Notes: generated from the sequence alone by a model not told the origin. Counted from the stretch's first letter, positions 45,241 through 58,560 are shown. The stretch is DNA of 64,000 nucleotides from Malachius bipustulatus (GCA_910589415.1 OU342633.1:35532210-35596209); one strand, 5' to 3'. Translations and numbers: made by a program.

Positions 45241-46330
45241 CTTGCAGCTATTATTTTATGATGCAGAATAATTTTGCAAGATTTTTAGAAATTATTTCAC
45301 TCATGGAATACTTAGCTCAACACTCAATAAACTCATTCCCATTTCTAGCAATCTTGCAGAGGCAAAATATTTTTAATGAGCGGGTGAAACTCCAGTGAAG
45401 CTGAAATATCTGAAAATTTGGAGGCGATTTCGAAGATCTTTGCAAGGTTCTTCATTAGCTTTGGTGTAGAGTAGATGGAAAAACAAGGTTGTTTTTTCCC
45501 ACGACCTCACCTGTGCAATAATTTTGCACAATTTTGCATGACCAAGGGAAATTTATGATTAGGCTTCAGGCACTTGGTAGTAACTCAGAGATGTGGATCG
45601 TGCAACATTGGCTGAAATAGTCAAAATTCTTCATGAACACTTGACATTTTGAAAGAAGCTTCAGAAACTTTGTAACAAAGAAGCAGTTTGTGAAAATTGA
45701 GGTGTGTTTTGGATGCAACAAATGTAATTTATAGTGAAGCTTCATTCATCTGGTTACTCAAGAGTAGTTCGCGAAGTATTTAGTAGAATCTTTGCATTTT
45801 AAGAAACTTCGTAAACTTGTTAACTAAGAGGAAGCTCGTGGAATATTTGAGAATTGGATTTTTCTAACAGGAACTCATCCTGTATAATAATTTTGCACAA
45901 TTATCTATATCTAAGGGAAATTTATGGTCAGGCTTTAGGCATTTGGTAGCTCTGATGAAGATCGTGCAATATTGACTAAAAAATTCAAAATTCTTCATGA
46001 ACAAGTAACATTTTGCGAGAAGCTTCTGCAACTTTTGAAAATTTTAATGAAGCTTCAGGCACCTAGTTACTCAGAAGCATTTCGTGCAATATTGAGTACA
46101 ATCTTAGCAAATCTTTTAAAGAAGCTTAGACAACTAGTTCCATAGACTTGCAATATTGCAATGTTGATTTTTTGAAGAAGCTTCATAGTTGCTAGACATT
46201 TGTTCAATTCTCCATTACTAGAAAATATTTTTGTAAAGTAACCTAGTAACTTACTGTTTCGTGCAATATTGCAACGTTGATTTTGAGACGAAGCTTCATC
46301 ATTGCAAGATATTTGCATTCTACTTCATGA
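45240..46330. repeat. Degenerate internal repeats (GAAGCTTC / GTGCAATATTG units)
   Basis: Phrases such as GAAGCTTCAGGCAC, TTTGGTAG, CGTGCAATATTG and AAAATTCTTCATGAAC recur irregularly through about 1.1 kb (for instance 45565, 45640, 45960, 46045, 46090, 46260). This is an old repeat array without coding constraint. Confidence 0.5.
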
Positions 46331-47540
46331 AATGTTAAATCAAACTCAGAAGCCTGATACTTTACAAGCAGTCTCACACGATACACCTTTCATCGATGAT
46401 ATTTCAAATCCATACTACATTTTTCCTCAAGATTTCCTCAAGACATCTTTGTAATAAAACTTTAGTAGAAACTGTATTGAAATATGTCTTTCAAAATCCC
46501 TCATCTGGTGCCAGTTGTGTTTTTCCTAGTTTTATTCTTCTTCACCATCCTCGCCCCGCTTAACTGAGCCTGGGTGGTTACAATGAAGAAACTCAGTGAT
46601 GCACGAAGAAAATATAAGTTTCAGAACAGGTGAGAAGGAATCGTTCAAATTGATATTTTGCTGCAGAGATCTGGACTCCAGTCAATCCTCCCATCGAAAC
46701 ATAGAATCAATTAACTAAAGCTCTTAGATTCTTGAACCACTCTTAGGTTCTTGAACCAAACAATTCGGTAGGATGTTTATTTGACAATCTGGAAAAGATT
46801 CTGATTTTCCTCTGCAGCCACCAATCATATTTTCCTAGACCAAATCTATTTTTACGTGATCTAGAGTTATTTAAAATCACCTAATAATCACAACAATTCC
46901 TCCCATGCCTCATTACTCGTCCTCCTGCATAACATCCCTTCTATGAAACAGCTCTACCTAAATGTAGCATCGCCCTCTACTGTTTTGTATTCGCACAGAT
47001 CTGCTAGTATTCCAGTCTGTAGGTACAACGTTCAGCCCCGGGCTAGAATGGATAGTTATCCCTCCAGGGGTGAGATGTGTATAACCAGGCATGCGACGGT
47101 AATTAGATACCTGTGTACAGACTGATAGAAGCAGTCGCATAGAATAAACTGCGGCAATTAGCCATGATACACGATCCAGCACTCAGGTAGGTCATGTCAT
47201 GCAGATTATGATCACAGCGACTCACTTCCCTCCAGGTGGGCGCAGTGAACATCAGGGACGGCATTGTTGATGGGGTCGAACGATCGAGGCTGTAACTGGA
47301 CTGTCATTATTTGGGCGATTCTGTGTTAGGTGAGGCTTCATTATGATGATTTGTAAATATCTTTAAAATTTTTCAAATCATAGTATATTTACTAGAAATG
47401 ATTTCAGCTCGCACTTCACTTAATTAAAATAATCAATAAGAATGCTAGAAATTAGTAGGAAACCCGTCATGTTGAATCCGCTCGTGTATTGTCGTCTACA
47501 AAAATCAATACGTACTTAGTTCATCAATAGGAAATTAAGA
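46331..47540. other. Intergenic, no gene recognised
   Basis: No coding or RNA gene recognised. Confidence 0.4.
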
Positions 47541-48551
47541 GATTTACACGGTTGAAAATTTTTTGTCAAGATATGGTTGGAGGATCTGGAGAAGCGTTAC
47601 CTGACAGACAATCACGAAGAGAAATCTTCCACTGGTTACTTTTATCTTGAGAGCTCCGACCATGTTGAAAGATCTAGAAGGATGATAAAAAATCGAGGAT
47701 CTCGTAGTTCTTTGTTAAGAATACGCAAAGAGAAATTTCTGAATTGCAAAGAACGTGGCCCGGAAAGCGTTGATCGGACTGAAATAAATGGAAGGAAGAA
47801 AAAAAGTTCAAAGACCTACTGGAAGATCGTTCTTTAACAACATGACACAAAGAAAGTTCAATGTAGTTGTTTGGGAATAAAAGTGCTGAGTTATCTTATT
47901 GATCAATAATAAGTGTGAAAATATACTTCACCTTCTGGAAAAGTTCCGAGCTTTTCGTAATTTATTACTGAACGGAAACACTAAAAGAAATTGCAGACAG
48001 CTGGACCTAAAAGCGCTGAGCCAGCTGAATGAATAGGATTGGAATATGGAACAGGAATCTTGAAAACAGATTTGGAAAGATTGTGGCCGAAGAGCGTTGA
48101 TATGTCTGAAACAAATGAAAAGAACAATAAAATAAAATATAAACACCTGCAACTTCAGCAAGTTTGTTCTTTAACGAAATGACATAAAGGAAGTTCAATA
48201 AAATCGCAGATTTGAGACTAAAAGCGCTGAGTTAGCGTTATGGAACAAGAAAAAGTGTCAAAATGTCTTCACCTCCTGGAAAAAGGCTGAGCTTTATGTA
48301 ATTTGTCACTGAAGTAACACGAGAAAAGAAATTGCAGACAACTGGGCCTTATAGCGCTAAGTAAGCTGAACGAACAAGAAAATGTGTCAAAATAGAATTC
48401 GAAGATCTGGAAAACCGATTTGGAAAGATTGTGGCCGTGGAACGTTGATCCAACTGAAATAAATGTAAAGGAGATTAAAGACATGCTGCAACTCCGGCAA
48501 GATCGCTCTCTTACAAAAAGTCACAAAGGAAGTTCAATGAAATCTTAGACT
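47540..48551. repeat. Degenerate tandem repeat, about 325-350-bp unit (left part)
   Basis: The landmark GTGGCC(C/G) followed by GCGTTGAT recurs near 47755, 48080 and 48430. Further landmarks repeat in register: TTCTTTAACNAAATGACA, AAAGCGCTGAG.TAGC, GTGTCAAAATNTCTTCACCT, AAATTGCAGACAACTGGGCC. The array resumes after the LINE insertion at 50780. Confidence 0.7.
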
Positions 48552-48580
48552 TGGAACTGATAGCGCTGAGCTAGCTTACC

Positions 48581-50655
48581 AGGAGAGTCGACAGATACCT
48601 GATAGAAAACACACTGCGTGAGTTCCCGTTTTACAAGGGTCAACATGCTTACCTGAAGCAAAGATCCACAGAAACTGCCCTACACGCAGTGACTAGAGAA
48701 ATTGAAAATGCGCTGCATCACGGGAACTGGGCCTTGGCCATTTTCTTTGACGTGGAAGGCGCTTTTGACAAGGCAAGAACAAAAACCATATGCACAGAGC
48801 TGCAATACAGGGGCACCCCCCCCCCCCCCCCCCGGTCCTGATTAACTGGATTGCTTCAGCGATCGAAAGCAGGCAGGTGTCGTCGGGTGCGGGAGAAGTT
48901 CGAGTGGGTATTGCGGTGAGTGGCGGATGCCCCCAAGGCAGCTGCCTATCACCTCACCTGTGGTGCCTGATCATGGACGGCCTCCTAAAGCGCCTGACAG
49001 ATGACGGACTGTATGCACAGGCATATGCTGACGATGGGCTGGTTCTAGTAACCGGCCAATTCCTAAGCGTGGTCTGCGATCGCATGCAAAGTGCATGCAA
49101 GATAATTGAAAAATGGTGTGAAGAGGCCGGGCTGACCATTAACCCCGGAAAGACCGACATGGTCCTCTTCCCAAGGAGAAAGGAAAAAAGAGGATTTAAA
49201 CCACCCAGGCTGTTCGGCAAACTCCTAACTCTTAGTGGGGAGGCCAAATACCTCGGAATGGTATTAGACGAAAAACTGACCTGGAGGCCACAGATTGACA
49301 GAATAGTCACAAAAACTGTGTCATCTCTATGGCAGCTAAGAGGGACAATAGGCAAGGTGTGGGGGCTAAAACCAAAAATAATGCACTGGTTATACACGGC
49401 CATCATCAGACCGAGAATCAGCTATGGTTCGGTGGTCTGGTGGAAAACAACCACAAGCAAAACCGTCACAAACAGGCTAGCCAAACTCCAACGGCTCGCC
49501 AGTTTGTTAATAACAGGTGCAATGAGAACCACCCCGTCAGCAGCCCTGAATGTCATTCTGGAACTGCCACCGCTTCCCATTTGGATAAAAGGGGAGGCCA
49601 TGGCGACCCACTTAAGAATGCGTGACTCGGAACTATGGAAAGGCGGAGGATACAAAGGACACACAGAGATAGCCAAGGTTTCCGAGATGGAGATACCAAT
49701 CTCAAACCTTATGGCTACCTCAAAAACAAGGAACAACAGAGAAAACAAGAAATTTACCCTGCAAATTCCTGAAAAGGAAAAGTGGGAAAAAAGGGAGGTA
49801 GCCTTCGAACCAGGAGGACTAGTTTGTTTCACAGACGGCTCCAGGAACAAAAATGGCTACATAGGAGCGGGACTCTACCTGGCTGGACGGAAACTGGGAA
49901 GATCCTTTCCTCTTGGATCCACCGCAACCGTCTTCCAGGCGGAGATTTATGCTATCCTGCAAGCAGCTAGATTGGAGCAGATAACAGAAGCCAAGGAACG
50001 GACGATATACATATGCACGGATAGTCAGGCCGCCGCGAAAGCGCTGGGCACACACGGAACCAGCTCCCTACTGGTCCAGGAGTGTGTCGAGGCGCTGAAC
50101 AGACTGGCGGACAGGAAGTCAGTGCATATCGTGTGGGTTCCTGCACACTCAGGTGTACCAGGCAATGAGCTAGCAGATCACTACGCGAAGCTCGGGACCA
50201 GGGAAACCTTCTGTGGACCAGAGCCCGTCCTGGGTCTGACCAAAAATCTTCTCAAAGAATCTATAAAAGAATGGACTCGCAAGGGTTTAGAGAACCACTG
50301 GGAAACAGCACAAGGCTGCAGACAGGCCAGGCTGTTTCTGGCCGGTCCGATCGGAAATAGATGGACCAGCATGTCCAGAATGAACCGGAAAGAACTCAGA
50401 CTACTAGTCGGGGTTCTCACCGGTCACAACAGTCTGAACAGGCACCTACAAGCGATGGGGGTCACTCGGGACCCGGTCTGCCCTAAATGCGGAATGGATG
50501 ACGAGGACTCCCACCATTATGTAGGCGTATGCGAGGTATATAGCAACCTCATGATCAACATCTTTGGGTCTGAGGAGCTACAAGAGGAAGAAATGAAGCT
50601 CCTCTCATACAACAACCTTCTGGTCTTTATTAAAAGGTCGGGGAGGTTCGAGTAG
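48581..50655 (+). CDS. LINE ORF2 3' part: reverse transcriptase, RNase H, zinc knuckle
   Basis: From 48581 the frame reads RT motifs (QHAYLKQRSTETALH, then IFFDVEGAFDKA) until a run of 18 C (48816-48833), where the frame shifts. The continuing frame is open for 621 codons from 48790. It gives VLINWIASAIESR, GGCPQGSCLSPHLWCLIMDG (motif B), AYADDGLVLV (motif C, 49024-49035), then a thumb (KLQRLASLLITGAMRTTPSA). RNase H follows (FTDGSRNKNG, AEIYAI, CTDSQAA, HSGVPGNELAD), with all four acidic positions present, and then CPKCGMDDEDSHHYVGVC. This layout fits R1/LOA/I-type elements. Apart from the homopolymer the ORF is intact. The N-terminal endonuclease and ORF1 are missing through truncation. Confidence 0.88.
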
Positions 50656-50750
50656 GAGTTTCACCATGGTTCAGGTACGGCGAAAAGGGCCCTCGGTGGC
50701 CTAGTCGCTTGGGGTGCACCACCCCAATCCACCATATCTACTACTACTAC
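48581..50750 (+). mobile_element. 5'-truncated LINE with 29-bp target duplication
   Basis: The 29 bases at 48552-48580 recur at 50751-50779 with one mismatch, and the insertion ends in a short (CTA)n tail (CTACTACTACTAC). A long duplication, 5' truncation and a simple-repeat 3' tail are the signature of target-primed reverse transcription. It landed in the 340-bp tandem repeat. The near-perfect duplication means the insertion is recent compared with the surrounding repeats. Confidence 0.9.
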
Positions 50751-50779
50751 TGGAACTGATAGCGCTGAGCTAGCTCACC

Positions 50780-51200
50780 ACGACAAGAAAAAGTGTCAAA
50801 ATATCTTCACCTCTGAACTTTTCGTAATTTATTATTGAAGGGACTCGAGAAAAGAAATTGCAGACAACTGGGCCTTATTCATAGATTTCTAAAACAGATT
50901 TTTTTCAAGTCACAAATAAAATACTCTACTTTTTATTCTTACTTTGAGTTTTGAGTTTGCTGAGTGACCAACAAAGATGATCTAAGTAAAGTGCAAAGCA
51001 GTTGGAACATCATTGCATTGAAGGAGTTGAATAGAAAAGCGTTGAGCTAGTTTAGGTTACAAATTTATAAGGAAAATGAACAAAATAAAGTTGTAGGATA
51101 TGGAAGATCGTTCTTTGTTATCAAAACACGCCAAAAGAGCTAACACTCTTTGTCTCAAGCTCACTTCGAGGTAGCTTTTTTGGTTTCAAGGCGTTGAGCT
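50780..51200. repeat. Continuation of the 340-bp degenerate repeat
   Basis: Right of the LINE the array continues with AAAAAGTGTCAAAATATC, AAAGAAATTGCAGACAACTG and a later AAAAGCGTTGAGCTAG, fading near 51200. Confidence 0.55.
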
Positions 51201-52640
51201 CATGAAGTAACAAGAAAGCTTTCTAAAAAGATGATTCTTTCTGCAGAAAACGAGATGCCTCCATACGTTTAATTGGAAAACTCCCTCAATCAAATATACA
51301 AATACTGCGGATGAATAAATTTTTCAATTAAAAAATCTGAGAAGTAAAGAGCAGCAATCAAAATTAAAAAAAAATGTATTGGATGAATTTGAAAATCTGT
51401 TCCTATTATAATCAAAATTTTTCGAAGACACTACTATTTTTTTACATCATCTTATTCCTAAGTCTGATAAAAAATGAAAAATCTCTGAAGGTATTGTTGT
51501 TCTAACTCTGAGACTTGAAAATTAAATCGAGTTCAGATGAAAACTCATCATTCCTAAGAAAGAAATCAAAGATTGATTGAAGAAATGCCTAAAAAGTTCC
51601 GTTTTGCTTCATTTATTAACGTGTTGATACGCAAAATGATAAAAAATTATACGAGCATGAAAATCTATGCAAACTTTCAATCGCCCAACCGTTTAAACCC
51701 TTAAACAACACTGGAACTCTTATAGGCTTCATAGTTCAACCTGATAAACTGATCAACTTTCAAATATTTGGCAAACTAATCGAAATTGTTGATTGTTCCA
51801 TCAAAGTTGAATCAACTACATAACAACTTGGATTTTGAAAACTTATTCAATGCTGATATTATGAAAATTATTCTCAAAACGATTCTAATCTAGTTATTTG
51901 TAGACGTAATCGAAGTCAAGTTTTATGTATCGATTGATTTTTGATATTATAACAGGCAAACAATTCGATTGCTTAAAATAAAACTGCTTTCCGTTCTAGA
52001 ACGATAAATCAGACTTCCCGGTGCCGTTTAAATTTCAGCGCAAATTGGTGAAAGGTACATCGCAGATAGATCATTTACGGTTGAGTGTGAAGGAATTTGT
52101 TTTGATTCGATTTAAGCGATAAAGTCGACCGGTGATTTTTCTCATTCTTTTTCCGCTTACACTCGGCTGCATTTATTCAAACTCATCTGGGGTGGCGGTG
52201 TGCTACGTCGGGGGACAAAGCCGGGCTGGGGAACAATGCCCCTCCATCTTTGGGGGATGAATGGAATATCCATTATCGCTGACTCCACACTGATTTCATA
52301 TTCCGTTTCAAATTCGATCCTATTATTGATAATAGAAACTGGGAGTGAATTAGTTTCACGAATTGCTGACAAATCAGCCGCATGAAAACCGAGCTGTATT
52401 ATATTGCTGCTGGTAGTCCGAAAATTGCTAAGAAATAACTCATCTGATTTCGATTCGATTTGATCGGTGATTAAAACTTACAAATCACCATTTAAATCGA
52501 CTCTCTCTCTCTCTCTCTCTCTTTCACTCTCATAAATTACACCTCTCTCGCATTAATTGAAAGAGTTGAAAGTTCAATTTTTCCACCATGCTTGAGTATA
52601 TTCAAAATGGATTTTTTCAGATTAACGCAATAAATGGTAA
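51201..52640. other. Intergenic, no gene recognised
   Basis: Contains a pure TC microsatellite at about 52501-52523. The GC-richer part at 52150-52400 shows no conserved frame. Confidence 0.4.
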
Positions 52641-53415
52641 CGGGCTTCTCTGACTTGTCATTAGTCCTTTGGTGTCCAGCATTCATGAAGCCAATCTGGT
52701 TCGCTAATCGGTCTGCTTAGTTTTTCGACGCTTTTTCACCACTTACAAGAAGACGATGTTCTTAAGAAACATGGTAGGGGATGATTATGAAAACAACGGT
52801 TAACGCACATTATCCTCACATTCAAAAGTATAGAAAGATTCCTATCACGCCACCACGATGGTATCAGCGGGAACAGAAAAGAGCACTGATACTGGTAATT
52901 GGTTCATGGTCATTACTTGTGTTCGACCCATACAAATCCTAGGATCAGGTAAACAACATCTCCCTAAAAATTGGAGCAGCCTAGAAATTAAATAATGTAC
53001 TTACCCCAACTTTAAGAGAGACAGTACCTTTTGAGGTCGGTTGGGAGGTAATTTTCTCATTAAAATAATCAAAGTTCTGGGCTCCTCTGACCTATTATTG
53101 TTGTTGGTGTGAAGTATTTATGAGGCCCTGTTAAAATTTTGAGAAGCGATAGCGCCAATCCGGTTCGGTAATTCTTCTGATCAGTTCTTCGATGCCCTTC
53201 CGTAACTTACGAGAAGATTTCGGTAAGAAACCTGGTAGGGGATGATGATGAAAAAACGATGGACGGACATCATCTCTAAATCCAAAGTTATAGAGAAATT
53301 CCTATCATGTCAACACTTTTCACAATGGTGGAAAAATACTGATACTGGTAAGTGCATCATAGCCATTACTTGGGATCGACACAAAGAAATCTGAGGCTCG
53401 GGTAAACGGTGTCGT
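52640..53415. repeat. Direct duplication, two copies of about 325 bp
   Basis: 52640-52965 and 53080-53415 share the same order of phrases: GGGCTCCTCTGAC/GGGCTTCTCTGAC, CCAATC(T/C)GGTTCG, GGTAGGGGATGATNATGAAAA, ATTCCTATCA, ACTGATACTGGTAA, GGTAAAC. The copies are diverged and carry indels. Confidence 0.65.
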
Positions 53416-56400
53416 TGCCTACGTAGTACTGATCAATGAAACGATTTCAGCATACACCAGAATCTTCAGTGTTCTTTTTTATGATTCTTTTGATCAAATA
53501 CTACGAGACTCTGTGTGCTTAAGCAAAGTTAGCTCTGAACCAATCTTTTTTCTCTGAGAGGAAAATACCCACAAAAAAAAAACACTTTCGTCCTTCTGAA
53601 GGACAGAAGGATTCCACATCTGTCTTCGTTCATTCCAGTTAACCATCTTTCTCTTTGTCTCTCGTGGACTTTCTTCTACCGTCCAGTCAGTCCTATCATC
53701 TTGATTATTGCCATGATGCCCACGACATATAAAACTAATATTTTCACCTACGAACCTCTGCTGAATGTTGCATCCATCTTCAATACTCAAAAACTGGATA
53801 TTAAAGTGTGTCGTGGTTACTACAATATCTGAAGTCCTCAATTAAGCTCTTAGTGCAATTTTCAACTTCCCTGTCATTAGAGTTCCACTTTTCCCACCTC
53901 TCTTGTACGTTTCCTCCCTGCTTATTTTGGGGAGGGAGGGGGCGTTTAGCTTGTTCCCAAATTTCTAAAACCATCCTTAGCAGGTCAAAAGTATCTGATC
54001 GTCTATTTAAAACAGATTCTATTAGTATCTCCAACATTTTGCCAAAAAAAGATTGGTAAGTTTTTAGAAGCTCCCTCCATACCAAGGTATCCATACCATT
54101 ATGCACTATACAAGAATTCTCGCGCAGTCTCTCGAGTTGAAAGAATCGAATCGGAGACAAAACGATTCTATCAGTATCTCCAACGCTTGGTCAAGCAAAC
54201 TCGGCAGAACAATTTTCAACAAACTTTGTTGCTACCCCTGAATTAACCTCTTAGATCCTTTCATCCAAGATAATTAATTAGGCATCATCCAAGGCCTGAT
54301 TGAAAAAAAAAACCGCTGTCAATCAAACAAAAGAAATCGTACAGAATCTTGGATGAGCTTATACATGGCAATCAAAATCTGGAGACATGGACACCTGCTT
54401 TGATCTCATTCTGATCTCATCAGCGTGCCATATCAGACCGATGGTTGTATTGCCGCCTTGTCTCTGGTAAACTGCTTTGTGAAAGCTATAGATGTCTAAT
54501 CTTTATCAAAGCTCCGCTTAAGAAGAATGAAATTATAAAATGAAACAAATTTCCCGGACAATTTAACTGATTTACAAGCGATTGTTAAATTGATAGATCT
54601 ACAAATTACCTATCCAAACTAACTTCAATTTCTTCACTTACAGATTCCCCTCGAGACATTTCCAGCCAGCAGTTAAAGAACAAGAATCTCAACTTTTTTC
54701 ATGTACCTGCTACAAGAATCAACTGCCAGGAGACTCATTCAGACCCGTTCTACAAATAGGAGAGTAGACAGAGCGTCACAAGATCACAGGAAACTCAGAG
54801 CGACAAAGGAATAATCGAGTCGATAATCGAATAAAACGAACGTACCAATTCGTTTTTTTCCTGGCAGGTTAATTTTTCAAGTGCAATGACCAACGCTAAT
54901 GTCCAAAAAACCAAAAGAGTTCCGATCTCAATCAGAGCCATGTCGGTAACGGACGTCTAATCCGCTTTTCAGTTGTTGCAGCCACAGGCCATTAAATGGG
55001 AAAAATACGGTTCCACGTATAAAGGGCGAAGTAATGAGCCCTACATACGGGGATTAGGCAGTTAGAAAAAGGTCTCGTTAGGGGTAATATGATAATTCAG
55101 TTTGTCGTGTTGTAGCTGTGTGTAACGGCGTGGTAGAAATGGTCATGTATAGTACCGTGTTGTTTGAATGAGGGAATTTCTCATCTTGTCGGTTATTTTA
55201 ATTTGAAATGCGACACCAGAATTTTTTTTATATTCACGTTTAATCTCTTTTAATAAATCACTGTTACTCTAGAATCCGGTTTGAAACCATAATTATGTAC
55301 CTGCATTACCGGATTTTCAAAATTAAGTACCAGAATTGAAACGCGCATCTTCTATAGGTATAATAATAATTTATATATTGGAAGTAATCTGTTTAATATC
55401 TATTTTAGGATAAATCCGGCTCAAAGGATCAAAAAATGTATTTGCACCCTCGTCTCCGCTATCATTTTATTTAGCATTAAAGAAAAGTTAATCAACAAGT
55501 TTAGCTTAGCTTTTGCTTAGATGTTTTTCAAATAACTTTTCCTGAGCCTGTAAATAGGGCAAATTTTTAAAATTATATGAATGGAAATTGCGAGCATAAA
55601 TTTTTATCAAAGCCAATAAGGCTATTATTCAGTAAGTAATAAAAGGACGATATTGGCTGAGGAATCCTCATTGTTTTTCTCCAGGTGGCGCCGTCGTGCC
55701 GTGTTCTCCTTGCTACTGCCATTTATTATGACTGAAATTCAATATTGTAGCGAATGCCTGCGCCCGAACAGCTCTCTCGTACCTCCAGACACGTGATCCC
55801 CTGACAGATACGCAGTCATAATTCCGGGTATGAAATAAAATTCTTCGAATACTCGTGCTATTATCCACCGGCTTTCTTATGCAATTTTATGATTAAATTT
55901 TTTACGAGGTCCCGGTGGACGTTCTTTACATACACGTGAAAGACATGAGGTGAAATTTGAAGAGACAATTCGTGCGGCTCAATTGAGATCAAACAACATA
56001 AAGCGACACGCACATACATACCTGATATTTACTGACAAATGTGCTGACAGAGTGGAGCGATTTTTTTATCGGCTCGCTATTTTTCTCCAAGAAAGCTGGT
56101 GGGAGATCCTGAGTAGGATATTAGATAAGAGGACTTGGACTGAGGATCGATGGCATCCCTGACGCAAACAATCATAATAAAAAATTGTCTGGCGATGATT
56201 GTGATGGCTTTCTCGTTATGGCCTTTTCTCAATTATTGTACTTAAACTAAAATAATTCTCCTCTAATAAGTGGTTTCTTTGATTAGCAATCATCCTAAAA
56301 AAATTGGTATTGAAGTTAAGCAACACAAAAAAATTTCATAAAAGGTTTTGTCCAAAAAGGGCCAAAAAGACGTCTCTTGCGCATATTACATGAGCGCAAG

Positions 56401-57030
56401 TTCGACTTACGATCTATCACCTTACAAACTTATCCTTTTGACTTCCAAATGGAAAAATTAGTACCTGGAAATAACGTTCAAAGATGAGGTAATCTCATAA
56501 AAAAAAAAAAAAATTCCAAAGAAATTGAAATTTTCTTTCACCGCGCATCTGGAATGTCAAATTATATCCAAGGCTATAGGAAAATTTTCTAAAAAAGAAC
56601 CTTCTCTTTACATGCCTATCAATCTTAAAAACGCAAAGCTTAAGAAAAATTGAGCCATAATAGTTCTGAAAGTACTGGAAATGTTAGCAGAACGTTCCAG
56701 ATCAAAATATGTCAAAAAAACTGGGCAATCTATTCTTATAATTTTTTTTACGTTCAAGAGTTAAAGACCTTGCAGATAAAGTTTTTCTCAAAAATTTCTG
56801 AAGAAACATTTTCTTGTAATATCATCAATCTTGTAGCCATTGTCACAAGAGCATTAAAATTAGTCCAATTTAAAAGATTTCAAAGACTTGGAGAAAAATG
56901 AGATATCTCAAAACGGGTCTATTCCGTTCATCCCTCATGTTTTTCCTTCTCAGTTGAGCAAATCTCAAAAAAATAAACAAATTGTACATCGTCCACCATT
57001 GATCGATCATAAACAACCTGTACAATAATT
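53416..57030. other. Intergenic, no gene recognised
   Basis: Two overlapping minus-strand frames at 53494-53841 and 53801-54160 are open for just over 110 codons each but show no domain. Short phrases recur (CTAT.AGTATCTCCAAC near 54015 and 54170). Nothing else is supported. Confidence 0.4.
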
Positions 57031-58560
57031 GAAAGAGCGATGAAAGCCTTCAAGCCTTTCAATTTGCCAGGAGATGACGGCATTGTTCCGGCATTACTAC
57101 AAAAGGTTTTGGAGATATTGATGCCATCTTTAATTAAGATGTTTAAAGCTAGTCTAGCATAGAATTAGATACCATTTCTCTGATCAGCGACTAGGGTGGT
57201 ATCCATACCCAAGGTAGGTCTCACAGAACTACACTCAAAGTCCCTCAGACCCATTAGCGTGACCTCTTTTTTACTAAAAAGTCTAGAAAGGGTGAAAAGG
57301 GTAGCAGAGAAAAAAGAAACTGTGTTGGCTGCGTTCCTCGACATAAAAGGCGCCTTTAGCAACGCATTACCAGAATCCCTCTATAAGGCAGCTGCCTCAA
57401 CAGGGATCCCACAAGTCATAAGTGGCTGGATCCGCAACACGATAGGAAACAAAACTATAACGGCCTCAATGAGGAGGGGGAAAGGGAGAATACCGATTTT
57501 AAGCCCGCGAGGGGGTGTCCACAGGGAGGAGTTCTCACCTCTTCGCTCTGATCCTTTCTCGTCAATGACCTTAGCCGTTTTCCCACTATGGAGTGTCGAC
57601 CTCCAGGCATTTTCTGATGACTTGGTCATTTTGATCAAAGGTAGATCTGAAACGACCATTTTTGAGTCCTTCAGAAAGCACTCGAGGTGATTATCAGTGG
57701 TGCGAAAAAGACCACAGGTCAGTCAACCCTCGCAAAACTGTCATAGCACCATTTTCCAGAAAGAGAATGTTGGACGCTTTAACGTGCCCAACTCTTTTAG
57801 GAGAAACCATTCCGTTTGCAGAGGTAGCTAAGCACCTAGGAATCATCCTGGATCCTAACACTAGATTTCAGACGGATCGATGGATCTAAGATATCCACAG
57901 GAACTGGAGCTGGGGTGTGTAGAGCTGGTTCGAAAAAGAAAGTCTTCTTGACCCCAAGCCTTCACGCAACAACTTTCCAACGCAGATCAAGAAAGACATT
58001 TTCACACAGCCAAGCGGATCTAATGGCGCTTATCTGCAGCCACTGTAAGTACAAGTTGGCCTGGAACTACCAATTAACTGTGAATGTCCTAGCAAGGAGC
58101 AACGAAAGTAACTTTGATCTGGAATCCGGGCCATGCTGGATATGGAGAGAACAAACTTGCAGACTCTCTGGCCACGAAAGGTGCTGAACCCGAATTTATC
58201 GGATCAGAATCAGCAGTTGTCAAATAAAAGAATATTGCCAAAACAATACTTTTCAACTGGACTGAGAGGGAAGTCTTCTAGTACTGGCAAAACTTGCCAT
58301 GATTGGCCTATTCGAAGGCTATATGGGACTCGAAAAAAAAGGAACAAAGAACTATCGGAACTTAACAGGAAAGAACTAATAGACCTATATACTGGGCTCT
58401 ACAAGCTGAACCATCACCTGCACAGGAAGGGTTTAACGAACAGTGCTGAATGCCACCTGTGCTTGGAGGATGATGAAACTGCAAAACACGTCCTATGTGA
58501 GTGTTTGCTTTGGGAAGAACAAGACTGCAAACCATCGAGATAGACTGCCTCATACCGGAG
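57030..58560 (+). pseudogene. LINE family D ORF2 remnant (RT and RNase H)
   Basis: Plus-strand readings in shifting frames: LPGDDGIVPALLQKVLEI, a VSIPKVG motif, FLDIKGAFSNALPESLY (RT motif A with D), AFSDDLVILIKG (motif C), VNPRKT, AKHLGIILDPNTRF, an RNase H scar, then LNRKELIDLYTGLYKLNHHL and a knuckle CHLCLEDDETAKHVLCEC. The order equals that of the LINE at 48581, so the families are related. Many frameshifts and stops show it is old. The 164-codon frame at 57196 is the longest surviving piece. Confidence 0.75.

Noticed and set aside
43070..48551. CRISPR array
   Set aside because: Repeat units are long, diverged and lack constant repeats with unique spacers. The organism is eukaryotic.
48954..49850. 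Minus-strand frames of 150 and 142 codons
   Set aside because: Antisense shadows of the open RT/RNase H frame of the LINE.
53494..54160. Two overlapping minus-strand frames of 115 and 119 codons
   Set aside because: No family similarity that I can name. The overlap in different frames suggests chance openness.
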